Shown one piece after another: positions 1 to 8,880 of a stretch of DNA of 64,000 nucleotides. The notes under the pieces are model-generated. The model worked only from the letters and a program-made list of their open reading frames with translations. It searched no databases and was not told the origin of the DNA. Position 1 is the stretch's first letter. Every line of letters begins with the position of its first letter. This DNA is from Flavobacterium salilacus subsp. salilacus (GTDB taxonomy: Bacteria > Bacteroidota > Bacteroidia > Flavobacteriales > Flavobacteriaceae). The position numbers and the translations under genes were made by a program. The stretch spans positions 110,199 through 174,198 of the forward strand of contig NZ_SKBP01000006.1 in the NCBI RefSeq assembly GCF_004634195.1, in the 5' to 3' direction.

Positions 1-329
1 AGTTAAGAGTTCGCTCGTACATAGACATTAACTGCGCACACTGCCACAGGGAAAATTCGCACTGCGACTACATGTCAATGCGCTTTGCATTCAGCGAAAC
101 AGGCAATTCGCAGAACCTTGGCATTTGTGTTCCGCCGCAGGATAACATCAATCCGTCGCTTACCTATATTATTGCAAGGAAAAACTCATTGCGTTCAGCA
201 TTGGCCTACAGAATAAAATCAGTCGCCCCGAATGAAAGGATGCCAATATTAGGCAGGACAATCATGCATGAAGAAGCAGTAACAATGATAACCGAATGGA
301 TAAATTCTATGGACAGCCCTTGCCCATAA
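1..329 (+). CDS. C-terminal part of a haem c-binding protein (SO_2930/HNE_0200-like), start outside window
   Basis: The frame is open from base 3 to the stop at 327-329, so only the last ~108 residues are present. A CxxCH haem c motif (CAHCH) is coded near base 35-50. It is followed by a stretch of the form NLGICVPPQD...INPSLTYIIARKNSLRSAL and then MPILGRTIMHEEAVTMITEWINS. This layout (CAHCH, a storage-like 'NP-S' block, then MP-LGR--HEE) is typical of the exported di-haem cytochrome-like proteins annotated SO_2930/HNE_0200. The role is unknown, but periplasmic or surface electron transfer is likely. It ends 39 bp before a T9SS FG-GAP gene on the same strand, so the two may be co-transcribed. 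The family call rests on the C-terminus only. Confidence 0.6.
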   Translation, partial: LRVRSYIDINCAHCHRENSHCDYMSMRFAFSETGNSQNLGICVPPQDNINPSLTYIIARKNSLRSALAYRIKSVAPNERMPILGRTIMHEEAVTMITEWINSMDSPCP

Positions 330-368
330 TATTAACTAATAACATTAACTACTAAAAAAAATAACTAT

Positions 369-2393
369 ATGAAAAAAGTTTTTACCCTTGTCTCCTTATT
401 GCTGGGACCGATTGTATTAATGGCACAACAAAACTGCCAGAATGCCCAATCGGTAGAAGCCGGCACGACCGCAGTGTCATTTTCTGCAGGTAGCCAGATC
501 CCTACACCCATATGCACTGCAGGGCAGAATAACGACCCGGACATGGGTGCATGGTTTGCCTATACCCCTACGGAGCTTTATACAGTAACTGTAAGCACGG
601 CAGCATCGGGAGAGGACACCAGGGTACACATTTATTCAGGCTCCTGTGGCTCTTTAACATGCGTAGGCGGCGATGATGATAGCGGAGGTGCTCCTGACTA
701 TAGTGCAATTGCCACCTTTACCGCTGAAGCCGGAGTTACCTACTATATTGCTTTTGACAACAACTGGAGCAGTACAAACTTTTCATTTACCCTTACAGAA
801 GCAGAGTTCGTTGCACCGGCCTTTACGCAGCAATCTGTAACGATAAGCGGAACTCTGAGTTGTGTGGCAGACATGAATGGCGACTACCTTGATGACATTG
901 TAGGTGTGGATGACGGCGTAGTGCACATACTGTACCAGACAGAGAGTGGCTTTACACCTGTAGATGTTCCTGCCCAAAACTCGGTTATTTCGCCTAGCTG
1001 GAGCATAGCTGCGGGAGACTACAATAAGGATGGGTATAACGACTTGCTGTATGGCAGCGGTAACGGAGCAGCGATAATGATATCTAACAATACCGGAACG
1101 GCATTTAGCACAAAACTTGAAACACCTGACAGTTTCCTTTCACAGCGTACCAACTTTGTAGACATAAACAATGATGGCGAGCTGGATGCCTTTATATGCG
1201 ATGATAATGCACCTAACGTATATTTCTTGAACGATGGCGCCGGAGGCGGTGAGTTTAAGCGTAGTGGCCTCGATGGTTCGCCCGACCTCGGAACATATGT
1301 TTCCGGTGGCAATTATGCCTCGTTATGGACGGATTATGACAATGATGGCGACATGGATTTGTTTATTGCAAAATGCAGGGGCGCAAATAATGATGCTGCC
1401 AAAGATGAACTGCACCGAAATAACGGGGACGGAACCTTTACGAACGTAGCTCAGGAAATGGACTTTGCTGACTACCACCAGGCGTGGTCGAGCGCATGGG
1501 GGGATTTTGACAATGATGGCTACATGGACGTACTGGTAGGCAGCAATGCCGGGCTTGACGGATCGCTGTTTTCCCAAAAACTGATGAGAAATAATGGCGA
1601 CGGGACGTTTACTAATATAACCGAAGGATCAGGACTGGACACTTTTAACGGAACCAGCAGGGATTATGTAACCCACGATTTCAACAACGACGGATATTTG
1701 GATATCCTTGGCGGCGGTCATTATATTTTATACAACAATGGGGATATGACTTTTACTGTCGCGGATGGAGCACCGGGATCGGGTCCTGTAGGCGACCTTA
1801 ACAACGACGGTTTCCTTGACATACAGAATGGTACTTTACTGCACCTTGGCTATGACAATGGTAACAACTGGCTGAAAGTTCACCTTAAAGGATTGCAAAG
1901 TAACAGCAACGGTATTGGCGCGCGTGTAGAAGTATATACATCGCCAGATGATAAAATGATTCGGGAAATAAGGAGTGGCGACGGGTTTGAATATATGGGC
2001 TCACTGAATGCGCATTTTGGACTTGGACAAACCGACGCTATAGACCGGGTTGTTGTAAAATGGCCTTCGGGAATTACAGATGTTATTGAAAATCCTGATA
2101 TTAACGAGGCTTTAATGGTAACAGAAGGTTCTTTTATACTTGGTAGAAATGACGTGAACAGCAACATCTTCAGTATATATCCTAACCCTGTAAAAAATGT
2201 AATACAGTTTAATACTGATGCTAACATAGCAATAACACATGCTTATGTTTATGACCTTTCAGGAAGATTGATAATTTCTCAGGCTGTTACTGCTAAAAGC
2301 ATCCCTGTACAGGAACTTTCGGCAGGTACTTATGTGCTAATTCTAAAAGATGAAAGCGGCAGGCATCATGCTGCAAAAATTGTTAAAGAATAA
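369..2393 (+). CDS. Secreted FG-GAP/VCBS-repeat protein with ASPIC/UnbV domain and T9SS sorting domain
   Basis: A 674-residue exported protein. Residues 1-20 are a signal peptide ending LMAQ|QNC. Residues ~25-145 are a beta-sandwich domain resembling pre-peptidase C-terminal domains (GTxYYIAFDN). Residues ~165-490 hold repeated FG-GAP/VCBS units with calcium-type loops such as DYNKDGYND, DINNDGELD, DYDNDGDMD, DFDNDGYMD and DFNNDGYLD, which predict a beta-propeller. Residues ~505-590 match ASPIC/UnbV (GIGARVEVY, IRSGDGFEYMGS, HFGLG, VVVKWPSG). The last ~75 residues are a type A T9SS sorting domain (SIYPNPVKN ... DLSGRLI ... LSAGTYVL). It is therefore probably exported by T9SS and surface-attached or released. 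Its ligand is unknown. Base composition is GC-richer than most of the window. Confidence 0.88.
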   Translation: MKKVFTLVSLLLGPIVLMAQQNCQNAQSVEAGTTAVSFSAGSQIPTPICTAGQNNDPDMGAWFAYTPTELYTVTVSTAASGEDTRVHIYSGSCGSLTCVGGDDDSGGAPDYSAIATFTAEAGVTYYIAFDNNWSSTNFSFTLTEAEFVAPAFTQQSVTISGTLSCVADMNGDYLDDIVGVDDGVVHILYQTESGFTPVDVPAQNSVISPSWSIAAGDYNKDGYNDLLYGSGNGAAIMISNNTGTAFSTKLETPDSFLSQRTNFVDINNDGELDAFICDDNAPNVYFLNDGAGGGEFKRSGLDGSPDLGTYVSGGNYASLWTDYDNDGDMDLFIAKCRGANNDAAKDELHRNNGDGTFTNVAQEMDFADYHQAWSSAWGDFDNDGYMDVLVGSNAGLDGSLFSQKLMRNNGDGTFTNITEGSGLDTFNGTSRDYVTHDFNNDGYLDILGGGHYILYNNGDMTFTVADGAPGSGPVGDLNNDGFLDIQNGTLLHLGYDNGNNWLKVHLKGLQSNSNGIGARVEVYTSPDDKMIREIRSGDGFEYMGSLNAHFGLGQTDAIDRVVVKWPSGITDVIENPDINEALMVTEGSFILGRNDVNSNIFSIYPNPVKNVIQFNTDANIAITHAYVYDLSGRLIISQAVTAKSIPVQELSAGTYVLILKDESGRHHAAKIVKE

Positions 2394-2420
2394 ATTTCGC
2401 TTTAATAAATAGTATAAAAC

Positions 2421-2457
2421 AAAAAGCCTGCTCTAAAAGTAAAGAGCAGGCTTTTTT
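2421..2457. terminator. Bidirectional rho-independent terminator
   Basis: The stem AAAAAGCCTGCTCT / AGAGCAGGCTTTTT has a short A-rich loop and a T run on either strand. It sits between the converging FG-GAP and cupredoxin genes, so it can end both transcripts. Confidence 0.85.
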
Positions 2458-2475
2458 CGAATTACACACATTTAT

Positions 2476-3051
2476 TTACTTTTTTACTACTGTAATATTT
2501 TTTGATGCTTTTTCGCTGTTTACAGTAACAATATAAGTACCGGCTACAAAAGAGTCCATATATATTTTTACATTAGGAGTATCAGCAGTACTTGTCATAA
2601 TAACTCTTCCTGTCATATCATATACAGTAACTTTGTTTATAATATTACCCGAAGTTATCGTTAAAACATCAGTAACGGGATTAGGATAGTATTGAAAATC
2701 AATAACCTTGTTATCACCTACTGCGGCAACACTTTGTACAGTAATAGTGCCTTGCATGGAAGCATGAATATTACAACGATAAGAGGTGCTTCCTTCTACT
2801 GTAAAAGTATGAGAAAACTCTTTATCATTCCCCGTAAGCGTACCACTGTTAAACGATTCTGCTCCGCCTGCCTGGCTGGTTACTGTATGTGGCGCAGTAT
2901 CATCCCAAGTCCATTTAACAGTATCGCCCACCTCTATAGTCATGGTCGTCTGACTCGACGGAACTCCCATAAACCAGCTTATCGTATGCGTAGTTTGTGC
3001 ACTAAGCCCTGTGGCTGCCAATAATAATACTAATAGTAATTTTGCTTTCAT
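2476..3051 (-). CDS. Plastocyanin/cupredoxin-like protein with T9SS sorting domain
   Basis: 191 residues. A signal peptide (1-19, ending GLSAQ) is followed by a blue-copper domain at ~22-106. The expected type 1 copper ligands are visible: His55 (APHTV), Cys93 and His96 (YRCNIH), and Met99. From ~117 to 191 there is a T9SS type A sorting domain (QYYPNPVTDVLTI ... DMTGRVI ... FVAGTYIVTV). The protein is probably a secreted or surface copper protein acting in electron transfer or copper handling. The C-x2-H-x2-M spacing is shorter than in plant plastocyanin but occurs in bacterial cupredoxin-like proteins. It appears monocistronic, converging with the upstream FG-GAP gene over a shared terminator. 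Confidence 0.85.
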   Translation of the reverse strand: MKAKLLLVLLLAATGLSAQTTHTISWFMGVPSSQTTMTIEVGDTVKWTWDDTAPHTVTSQAGGAESFNSGTLTGNDKEFSHTFTVEGSTSYRCNIHASMQGTITVQSVAAVGDNKVIDFQYYPNPVTDVLTITSGNIINKVTVYDMTGRVIMTSTADTPNVKIYMDSFVAGTYIVTVNSEKASKNITVVKK

Positions 3052-3169
3052 AGCTTTTATTTTTTATTTAATTATATGACAAAGTAATCCTATAATCAAA
3101 TAAGAAATTGCAGCTATTTAGTATTAAAGCATTATCAGTTAGTATATACAGGTTACAGCCAAGTATTTG

Positions 3170-4132
3170 CTATAGCGTAACTTTTTTAATGGAACCAATC
3201 CTATCTAAATGAAGCAATGTTTTAGTATTATCTTTATTTTCTTCATACATCATATCAAACTTCGCCCCGTATATAATTTCCTCAAAGGCATAGGAAGTCC
3301 CTGTAGAAACGGTACTGCTAAAAACATCATCAAAAGCCTTTATATATACAATAATCTCGCCTTCGGTTGTTTCAAAATCTTCTTTGGTGAATCCAAAAAA
3401 GGGGCTGTTTTCGGTAATAGGATGTACCAAAGTCCAGCTTAGCGTAAGGGCATTTATTTTTTGCAATTCAAGCTCAAGCGTATAAAATTTATTTACCATA
3501 ACCCCGTTTTCCTGAATACTCATACCCAGTGTCATACGGGCTTCCGCATCAATCAGGTTGGTATTTTTAAACGGAGCCATGCGTATCATAAACGCCGTTA
3601 TACCTTTATACGGAGCTATTACCGCGTTATGCGAAAACTTTAAAAAAGCACGAGGTCGGCTAAACCTGCCGTAAAATAAGCCTGTAGCTATCGCAAAGCT
3701 AAGCAGCCCTGTTAAAGCCTCAGTAGCGGCAAGCGCACTGGTAAAGAAACCATTGGGGCTTATATGCCCATACCCAACCGTAGTAAAAGTCTGAGCGCTA
3801 AAAAAGTAGGCTTTCCCAAACTTTACCCATTCCGAGCTTGAGGTTGTCTCTATACCATCAAGATATTCTATACCTATGATATAATATAACCCGGCAAATA
3901 TAAAATTGATGCCTGCATAGAACAGAAAAAGAATCCCTATAAACTTCCAAGCAGGCAATCCCTGCATGGTATGATACCAACTGGTACGGGCAAGAAAAGA
4001 TACGCCGTGTTTCTCTATATTGGCTGTACCGTTTTTATTAATAAAGCGTCCGCCGTAACTACCCGGATTAGTACCAAATCCTGTACTGCTACTGGTTTTG
4101 GCTTTGGGGTTTATTTTTTTAAATACGTTCAT
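3170..4132 (-). CDS. Inward-rectifier (Kir/KirBac-type) potassium channel
   Basis: 320 residues. A basic N-terminus leads to a slide-helix-like segment (~50-60), TM1 (~62-87), a pore helix, the selectivity filter T118-V-G-Y-G122 (FTTVGYG), and TM2 (~130-157) ending GRFSRPRA. From ~160 to 320 there is a cytoplasmic Kir-type immunoglobulin-like beta domain (FSHNAVIAPYKG, LMVR-like FMIRMAPFKN, ARMTLG, WTLVHPITENSPFF, GTSYAFEEI). This order and the GYG filter identify a prokaryotic Kir channel. It probably forms an inner-membrane tetramer passing K+. No accessory gene lies beside it. It follows carB on the same strand but beyond a strong hairpin, so it has its own transcript. Confidence 0.93.
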   Translation of the reverse strand: MNVFKKINPKAKTSSSTGFGTNPGSYGGRFINKNGTANIEKHGVSFLARTSWYHTMQGLPAWKFIGILFLFYAGINFIFAGLYYIIGIEYLDGIETTSSSEWVKFGKAYFFSAQTFTTVGYGHISPNGFFTSALAATEALTGLLSFAIATGLFYGRFSRPRAFLKFSHNAVIAPYKGITAFMIRMAPFKNTNLIDAEARMTLGMSIQENGVMVNKFYTLELELQKINALTLSWTLVHPITENSPFFGFTKEDFETTEGEIIVYIKAFDDVFSSTVSTGTSYAFEEIIYGAKFDMMYEENKDNTKTLLHLDRIGSIKKVTL

Positions 4133-4192
4133 TGGTTATCGTAAAATTAATTCATCAAATATAAAAATTCATTTTTTTCCATTAATAAAAAT

Positions 4193-4231
4193 GAAAGGAG
4201 CTGTCTAACTTTTTAGACAGCTCCTTTAAAT
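4193..4231 (-). terminator. Terminator downstream of carB
   Basis: A perfect 15-bp stem (AAAGGAGCTGTCTAA / TTAGACAGCTCCTTT) with a 5-nt loop lies 17 bp past the carB stop. The T tract on the minus strand is interrupted (TTTCATTTTT). Confidence 0.75.
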
Positions 4232-4247
4232 ATAAGTACGATATTAA

Positions 4248-7100
4248 CTATCGGCTCAAGTACATTTTTCTGCGTGAGTACAGCTCATAAAACTGGTCGT
4301 CTTTCAAATCTTCTATAAAAAGGATGCTTTCACCCGTACTCTTCATTTCAGGTCCCAGTTTTTTATTTACACCGGGGAATTTATTGAAAGAAAATACCGG
4401 TTGCTTGATTGCATACCCTTTCAGTTGCGGATTAAAAGTAAAATCTTTTACTTTTTTCTCGCCAAGCATAACTTTTGTAGCATAGTTTACATACGGCTCT
4501 CCATACGCCTTAGCGATAAAGGGTACAGTACGCGATGCCCTTGGGTTGGCTTCTATAATATATACCGTATCATCTTTTATGGCAAATTGTATATTGATAA
4601 GCCCTACTGTACGTAGTGCCAGTGCAATTTTCTTAGTATGATCTTTTATCTGCTGCATTACAAACTCACCAAGATTAAACGGTGGCAATGTAGCATTACT
4701 ATCGCCGGAATGTACACCACAAGGCTCTATATGCTCCATAATACCGATGATGTAAACATCTTCGCCATCACATATAGCATCCGCTTCAGCCTCTATAGCG
4801 CCATCAAGGTAATGGTCTAACAGTAGCTTGTTGCCCGGTATATTTTTTAATAAGTCAATAACATGCTCTTCAAGTTCTTCCTTGTTGATAACTATTTTCA
4901 TACCCTGCCCGCCCAATACATAGGAAGGACGTACCAGTAATGGAAAATCAAGCTCGTCAGAAAGCTTTACTGCTTCTTCCGCGCTCTCGGCTACCCCGAA
5001 TTTAGGGAAAGGAATATGCAGTTCCCTCAATAACTCCGAAAAACGCCCTCTGTCCTCGGCAAGGTCTAAGGCATCATAACTTGTTCCTAATATCTTGATA
5101 CCGTAACGGTTTAATTTCTCAGCCAGTTTAAGGGCGGTTTGTCCGCCAAGCTGGACGATAACCCCTTCAGGCTTTTCATGGCGGATAATATCATAGATAT
5201 GCTCCCAGAATACAGGCTCAAAGTACAACTTATCTGCCGTATCAAAATCAGTCGATACCGTTTCCGGGTTACAGTTTATCATTATGGTTTCATATCCGCA
5301 CTCCGATGCGGCAAGCACACCATGCACACAAGAGTAATCAAACTCGATACCCTGCCCTATTCGGTTAGGACCGGAACCCAGTACTATCACTTTCTTCCTG
5401 TCAGAAACTATACTCTCGTTATGTACATATCTTGTACCGTCAGGTTTTTCTATTTCTGCCTCAAATGTAGAGTAGTAGTAGGGTGTTTGCGCTTTAAATT
5501 CGGCAGCACAGGTATCTACCAGTTTATACACACGCTTTACACCCATTTCCTCACGCTTGTTGTACACCTGGCTCTCCAGGCATCCTATCATGTGGGCTAT
5601 CTGCCTGTCGGCAAAACCTTTTTGTTTCGCCTCAAGCAATAGCTCCTTAGATAGCGTTTCTATAGTGTAGTTAGAAACTTCTCTTTCAAGAGCATTCAGT
5701 TCTTCATACTGCTTTAAGAACCACATATCAATTTTAGTAATCTCGTGTATGCGGCTTAACGGAATGCCCATTTGTATGGCATCATAAATAACAAATACCC
5801 TGTCCCAACTTGGGTTGGTAAGTTTTTCTATAATCTGCTCATAATTGGTATATCCTTTACCATCTGCGCCAAGCCCGTTACGTTTAATTTCTAACGATTG
5901 GGTAGCTTTGTGCAGTGCTTCCTGGAACGAACGCCCAATACCCATTACCTCGCCTACCGATTTCATTTGCAGTCCCAATGTTCTGTCAGCGCCTTCAAAT
6001 TTATCAAAGTTCCAACGTGGTATTTTTACAATAACATAGTCTAGCGTTGGCTCAAATAATGCCGAGGTTGATTTGGTAATCTGGTTCATCAATTCATCCA
6101 AGTGATAGCCCAACGCCAGCTTAGAGGCTATCTTGGCAATGGGATATCCCGTAGCTTTGGATGCTAATGCTGATGAGCGTGATACTCTCGGGTTAATTTC
6201 GATGGCAACAATATCTTCTTTTTCATCAGGGCTTACCGCAAACTGCACGTTACACCCTCCGGCAAAGTTGCCTATGCTTCGCATCATTTTTATTGCCATA
6301 TCCCGCATCTTCTGATAGGTAGTATCAGATAAAGTCATTGCCGGTGCTACTGTGATACTATCGCCCGTATGGATACCCATAGGATCCATGTTTTCTATAG
6401 AACAGATGATAACAACATTATCATTTTTATCGCGCAATAATTCCAATTCATACTCTTTCCAGCCTAATAAGGCTTTATCAATAAGTACCTCGTGTATGGG
6501 CGATGACTCCAAACCAAAGGTAAGCAAGTCATCAAAATCTTCTTTACGATGCACAAACGCAGCTCCTGAACCTCCCAGCGTAAACGACGGGCGTATTACT
6601 AAAGGAAATCCGAACTCCTGCGCTATTTCTTTTCCTTTCAGGAAAGAGTTAGCTGTTTTTGCAGGGGCGGCAGGTATGCCTATTCTTTCCAAGAGTTGTT
6701 TAAACTGCTCCCTGTCTTCGGTAATGTTAATGGCATTAATATCTACCCCTATAAGTCTTACATTAAAGTCTGACCAAATGCCTTTTTCCTCTGCCTCAAG
6801 ACAAAGGTTTAAAGCGGTTTGCCCGCCCATAGTAGGCAGCACGGCATCAATATTAGGATGTGCCTTTAATATCTCGATAATAGATTTTGTAGTAAGGGGT
6901 TTCAGATATACATAATCTGCCATCGATGGGTCGGTCATTATCGTAGCAGGGTTAGAGTTAATTAATATTACCTCTATCCCTTCTTCTCTTATGGAGCGAG
7001 CCGCTTGCGACCCGGCATAATCAAACTCGCAGGCCTGCCCGATAACGATGGGACCTGAACCGATAATTAAAATAGATTTTATAGAATTGTCTTTCGGCAT
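4248..7100 (-). CDS. carB: Carbamoyl-phosphate synthase large subunit, without the C-terminal MGS-like domain
   Basis: 950 residues, against about 1070 in E. coli. It makes carbamoyl phosphate from bicarbonate, ammonia (passed from CarA) and two ATP, for pyrimidines and arginine. Both synthetase halves are visible: SILIIGSGPIVIGQACEFDYAG at the start of half 1 and VIVLGSGPNRIGQGIEFDYSCVH near 565. Each half has an ATP-grasp domain (IRPSFTLGGSGAAF; VRPSYVLGGQGMKIV) and metal/ATP ends (AIEINPRVSRSSALASKATG; IIEANPRASRTVPF). The protein stops soon after VFSFNKFPGVNKKLGPEMKSTGE, so the allosteric methylglyoxal-synthase-like domain (UMP/ornithine sensing in E. coli) is missing. This is common in Bacteroidetes. 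A TAAATTTG -7 box lies about 40 bp upstream on the minus strand. carA is not in the window. Confidence 0.97.
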   Translation of the reverse strand: MPKDNSIKSILIIGSGPIVIGQACEFDYAGSQAARSIREEGIEVILINSNPATIMTDPSMADYVYLKPLTTKSIIEILKAHPNIDAVLPTMGGQTALNLCLEAEEKGIWSDFNVRLIGVDINAINITEDREQFKQLLERIGIPAAPAKTANSFLKGKEIAQEFGFPLVIRPSFTLGGSGAAFVHRKEDFDDLLTFGLESSPIHEVLIDKALLGWKEYELELLRDKNDNVVIICSIENMDPMGIHTGDSITVAPAMTLSDTTYQKMRDMAIKMMRSIGNFAGGCNVQFAVSPDEKEDIVAIEINPRVSRSSALASKATGYPIAKIASKLALGYHLDELMNQITKSTSALFEPTLDYVIVKIPRWNFDKFEGADRTLGLQMKSVGEVMGIGRSFQEALHKATQSLEIKRNGLGADGKGYTNYEQIIEKLTNPSWDRVFVIYDAIQMGIPLSRIHEITKIDMWFLKQYEELNALEREVSNYTIETLSKELLLEAKQKGFADRQIAHMIGCLESQVYNKREEMGVKRVYKLVDTCAAEFKAQTPYYYSTFEAEIEKPDGTRYVHNESIVSDRKKVIVLGSGPNRIGQGIEFDYSCVHGVLAASECGYETIMINCNPETVSTDFDTADKLYFEPVFWEHIYDIIRHEKPEGVIVQLGGQTALKLAEKLNRYGIKILGTSYDALDLAEDRGRFSELLRELHIPFPKFGVAESAEEAVKLSDELDFPLLVRPSYVLGGQGMKIVINKEELEEHVIDLLKNIPGNKLLLDHYLDGAIEAEADAICDGEDVYIIGIMEHIEPCGVHSGDSNATLPPFNLGEFVMQQIKDHTKKIALALRTVGLINIQFAIKDDTVYIIEANPRASRTVPFIAKAYGEPYVNYATKVMLGEKKVKDFTFNPQLKGYAIKQPVFSFNKFPGVNKKLGPEMKSTGESILFIEDLKDDQFYELYSRRKMYLSR

Positions 7101-7212
7101 TGTTGTGTTGTAGTTGTAGTTATATATTGAAGTTGTGCAAATTTACTATTTATTTTAAAAAAATCCCCCTTTGTACCGATAGTCGTAAAGAGGGGAATTT
7201 TGCAGGGTACAA

Positions 7213-7246
7213 AAAAAGGCGTTACTAAAAATAAGTAACACCTTTA
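7213..7246 (-). terminator. Terminator of rpmH
   Basis: On the minus strand AAAGGTGTTACT and AGTAACGCCTTT form a 12-bp stem (one G-U) with a T/A-rich loop, followed by seven T. It lies 20 bp past the rpmH stop. Confidence 0.8.
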
Positions 7247-7265
7247 TGTATGTTTTATATCAACA

Positions 7266-7427
7266 TTATTTTTTATGTCTTGGCTCACTGGAAACAGTTA
7301 GTTTATGTCTTCCTTTAGCCCTTCTGCGAGCAAGCACTTTTCTACCGTTGGCAGAAGCCATTCTTTCCATAAAACCGTGCTTATTTCTTCTTTTTCTTCT
7401 CGATGGTTGAAACGTTCTCTTACTCAT
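7266..7427 (-). CDS. rpmH: 50S ribosomal protein L34
   Basis: A 53-residue, highly basic protein starting [20 protein letters not shown] and continuing with [20 protein letters not shown], the hallmark L34 sequence. The C-terminal tail ([13 protein letters not shown]) is the extension common in Bacteroidetes. L34 binds 23S rRNA in the large subunit. The start is the only ATG giving the canonical N-terminus. It has its own promoter (7503-7532) and terminator (7213-7246), so it is a monocistronic unit divergent from the TPR-like gene. Confidence 0.97.
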   Translation of the reverse strand: MSKRTFQPSRRKRRNKHGFMERMASANGRKVLARRRAKGRHKLTVSSEPRHKK

Positions 7428-7502
7428 TGCTTTGTATCTTTAAAATCTTTATTGAATATCTTGTATGGGATATGCGGAATACCGTTATTCCAAAACCGAG
7501 TG

Positions 7503-7532
7503 CAAATATACAAACCTTTTTTTTACACACAA
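7503..7532 (-). promoter_or_regulatory. Bacteroidetes-type promoter for rpmH
   Basis: On the minus strand TTG (7532-7530), 19 nt, then TATATTTG (7510-7503), an exact match to the TTG-N19-TAnnTTTG consensus. It lies about 75 bp upstream of the rpmH start. Confidence 0.75.
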
Positions 7533-7597
7533 GTGGTTTTATAAAAATATTTTTAATTCATTTTCTTACCTTTGCACCTCAAAATTATACTACTACT

Positions 7598-8137
7598 ATG
7601 TTCAATAAAAACATTAAGCTGGCACTTGCCGTGCTGGCAGTTATAATAGCTGTATGGCAATTTACAGAAAAAAATATAGGCAACGGTATTTTTCTGTTGC
7701 TTCTTTCGGGTATTTTTATATTGTTATACTATAAGAATGAGATAATCCTGATGGCTTTCTTTAAATTAAGAAAACAGGATTTTGACGGGGCTAAAAGATT
7801 GCTTGACAAAATAAAAAACCCACAGGCATCGCTGGTAAGAAAACAGGAGGGGTATTACAACTACCTTAACGGGCTTATGCTGTCGCAAACCAACCTGACC
7901 CAGGCTGAAAAATACCTGAAAAAAGCGGTAGCACTGGGGCTTAATATGAGTCAGGATATGGCGATGGCAAAACTGAACCTTGCCGGTATAGCCATTACTA
8001 AAGGACGAAAGATGGAAGCCACCAACTTGCTTAACGAGGCCAAGAAACTGGATAAACAGAATATGCTGAAAGACCAGATAACCATGATGAAACAGCAGCT
8101 GAAAAAAGGGCCGCAAATGCAACAAAGAAGATATTAA
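7598..8137 (+). CDS. Membrane-anchored TPR-like protein
   Basis: 179 residues from the ATG at 7598. An earlier in-frame start (7403) would run through the rpmH coding region and its promoter, so it is rejected. Two adjacent transmembrane segments (~4-20 and ~27-45) are followed by a helical region (~50-170) with TPR-like helix pairs: DFDGAKRLLDKIKNP, EGYYNYLNGLMLSQTNLTQAEKYLKKAVALG, MAMAKLNLAGIAITKGRKMEATNLLNEAKKLD. TPRs mediate protein-protein contacts, but the partner is unknown. A TACCTTTG -7 box lies at 7567-7574, about 24 bp before the ATG. A terminator follows at 8143. Confidence 0.75.
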   Translation: MFNKNIKLALAVLAVIIAVWQFTEKNIGNGIFLLLLSGIFILLYYKNEIILMAFFKLRKQDFDGAKRLLDKIKNPQASLVRKQEGYYNYLNGLMLSQTNLTQAEKYLKKAVALGLNMSQDMAMAKLNLAGIAITKGRKMEATNLLNEAKKLDKQNMLKDQITMMKQQLKKGPQMQQRRY

Positions 8138-8142
8138 ACAAG

Positions 8143-8167
8143 AAACGCCTTTTAGGGCGTTTTTTTA
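8143..8167 (+). terminator. Terminator after the TPR-like gene
   Basis: AAACGCC, a 5-nt loop, GGGCGTTT, then T7, starting 6 bp past the stop. Confidence 0.8.
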
Positions 8168-8194
8168 TACCCGCAATTTATAGCTTCAATTTAC

Positions 8195-8202
8195 TATATT
8201 TG
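8195..8202 (+). promoter_or_regulatory. -7 box upstream of the Crp-like regulator
   Basis: TATATTTG matches TAnnTTTG and lies 20 bp before the ATG. No convincing -33 TTG is seen. Confidence 0.45.
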
Positions 8203-8221
8203 AAAATAATAAAGCCTGAGT

Positions 8222-8800
8222 ATGAACAAGTATAGCCGGATGGAAGCCGTTATAAAAGAAATGATTAACATTTCCGGTCAGGAGATTGATGACCTTACGG
8301 AGTACTGTAGCGTAAAAAAAATCAGTAAAAACGAAATTGTAAGCCCTGTAGATTACATCCCTAACGACATTTTTTTTATCAATACAGGACTATTAAGAGT
8401 TATTCTTACCGATAAAGAGGGAAATAACCATACTATTCATTTTGCTATGGAAAATCAGTTTATAGCAGATTATTCCTGTTTTATACAACAAATACCTTCG
8501 ATATACACTATACAGGCTATTGAACCTACAGAGGTTGTGGTACTGCCCCGAAAGGCTGTGGAATGGGGATATAAAAATCTTACCGAAGGCGAAAAGTTAG
8601 GAAGGATTATTGCTGAATTTTATCTGATTTATAAAGATAATCGTATAATGAACTTATATTCTCGTACACCCAAAGAAAGGTATGACGCTATCGGCGAGGT
8701 GTTTCCTAACATACACAACAGGGCTCCTCAGCACATGATAGCCTCCTATCTTGGTATTACACCTGAACACCTCAGCAGGTTAAAAAAAGAAAAAGTATAG
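8222..8800 (+). CDS. Crp/Fnr-family transcriptional regulator
   Basis: 192 residues. Residues ~15-125 form a cyclic-nucleotide-binding-type beta-roll (ISKNEIVSPVDYIPNDIFFINTGLLRVILTDKEGNNHTIHFAMENQFIADYSCFI ...). A C-helix (~130-150) leads to a short helix-turn-helix end (APQHMIASYLGITPEHLSRLKKEKV), where the recognition helix is TPEHLSRL. This is the usual Bacteroidetes Crp-like form, which often lacks key cAMP contacts; I do not see an RxS phosphate-binding signature, so the effector is unknown. The next gene (8881, +) is a membrane protein that may be its target. Confidence 0.85.
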   Translation: MNKYSRMEAVIKEMINISGQEIDDLTEYCSVKKISKNEIVSPVDYIPNDIFFINTGLLRVILTDKEGNNHTIHFAMENQFIADYSCFIQQIPSIYTIQAIEPTEVVVLPRKAVEWGYKNLTEGEKLGRIIAEFYLIYKDNRIMNLYSRTPKERYDAIGEVFPNIHNRAPQHMIASYLGITPEHLSRLKKEKV

Positions 8801-8880
8801 CATTTTCTAAACAAATGTTATCGTTTTTATTGTTTTCGATATTGGATATTTGCTAAAGTAAATTTATATCAATAGAGAAT

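Noticed and set aside
4248..7100. CarB truncated by a frameshift or deletion
   Set aside because: The missing C-terminal domain is a common Bacteroidetes form; the stop is followed by a normal terminator and both synthetase halves are intact.
7403..7597. Long N-terminal extension of the TPR-like gene
   Set aside because: It would overlap the rpmH start and promoter region; the ATG at 7598 gives a clean membrane anchor and follows a -7 box.
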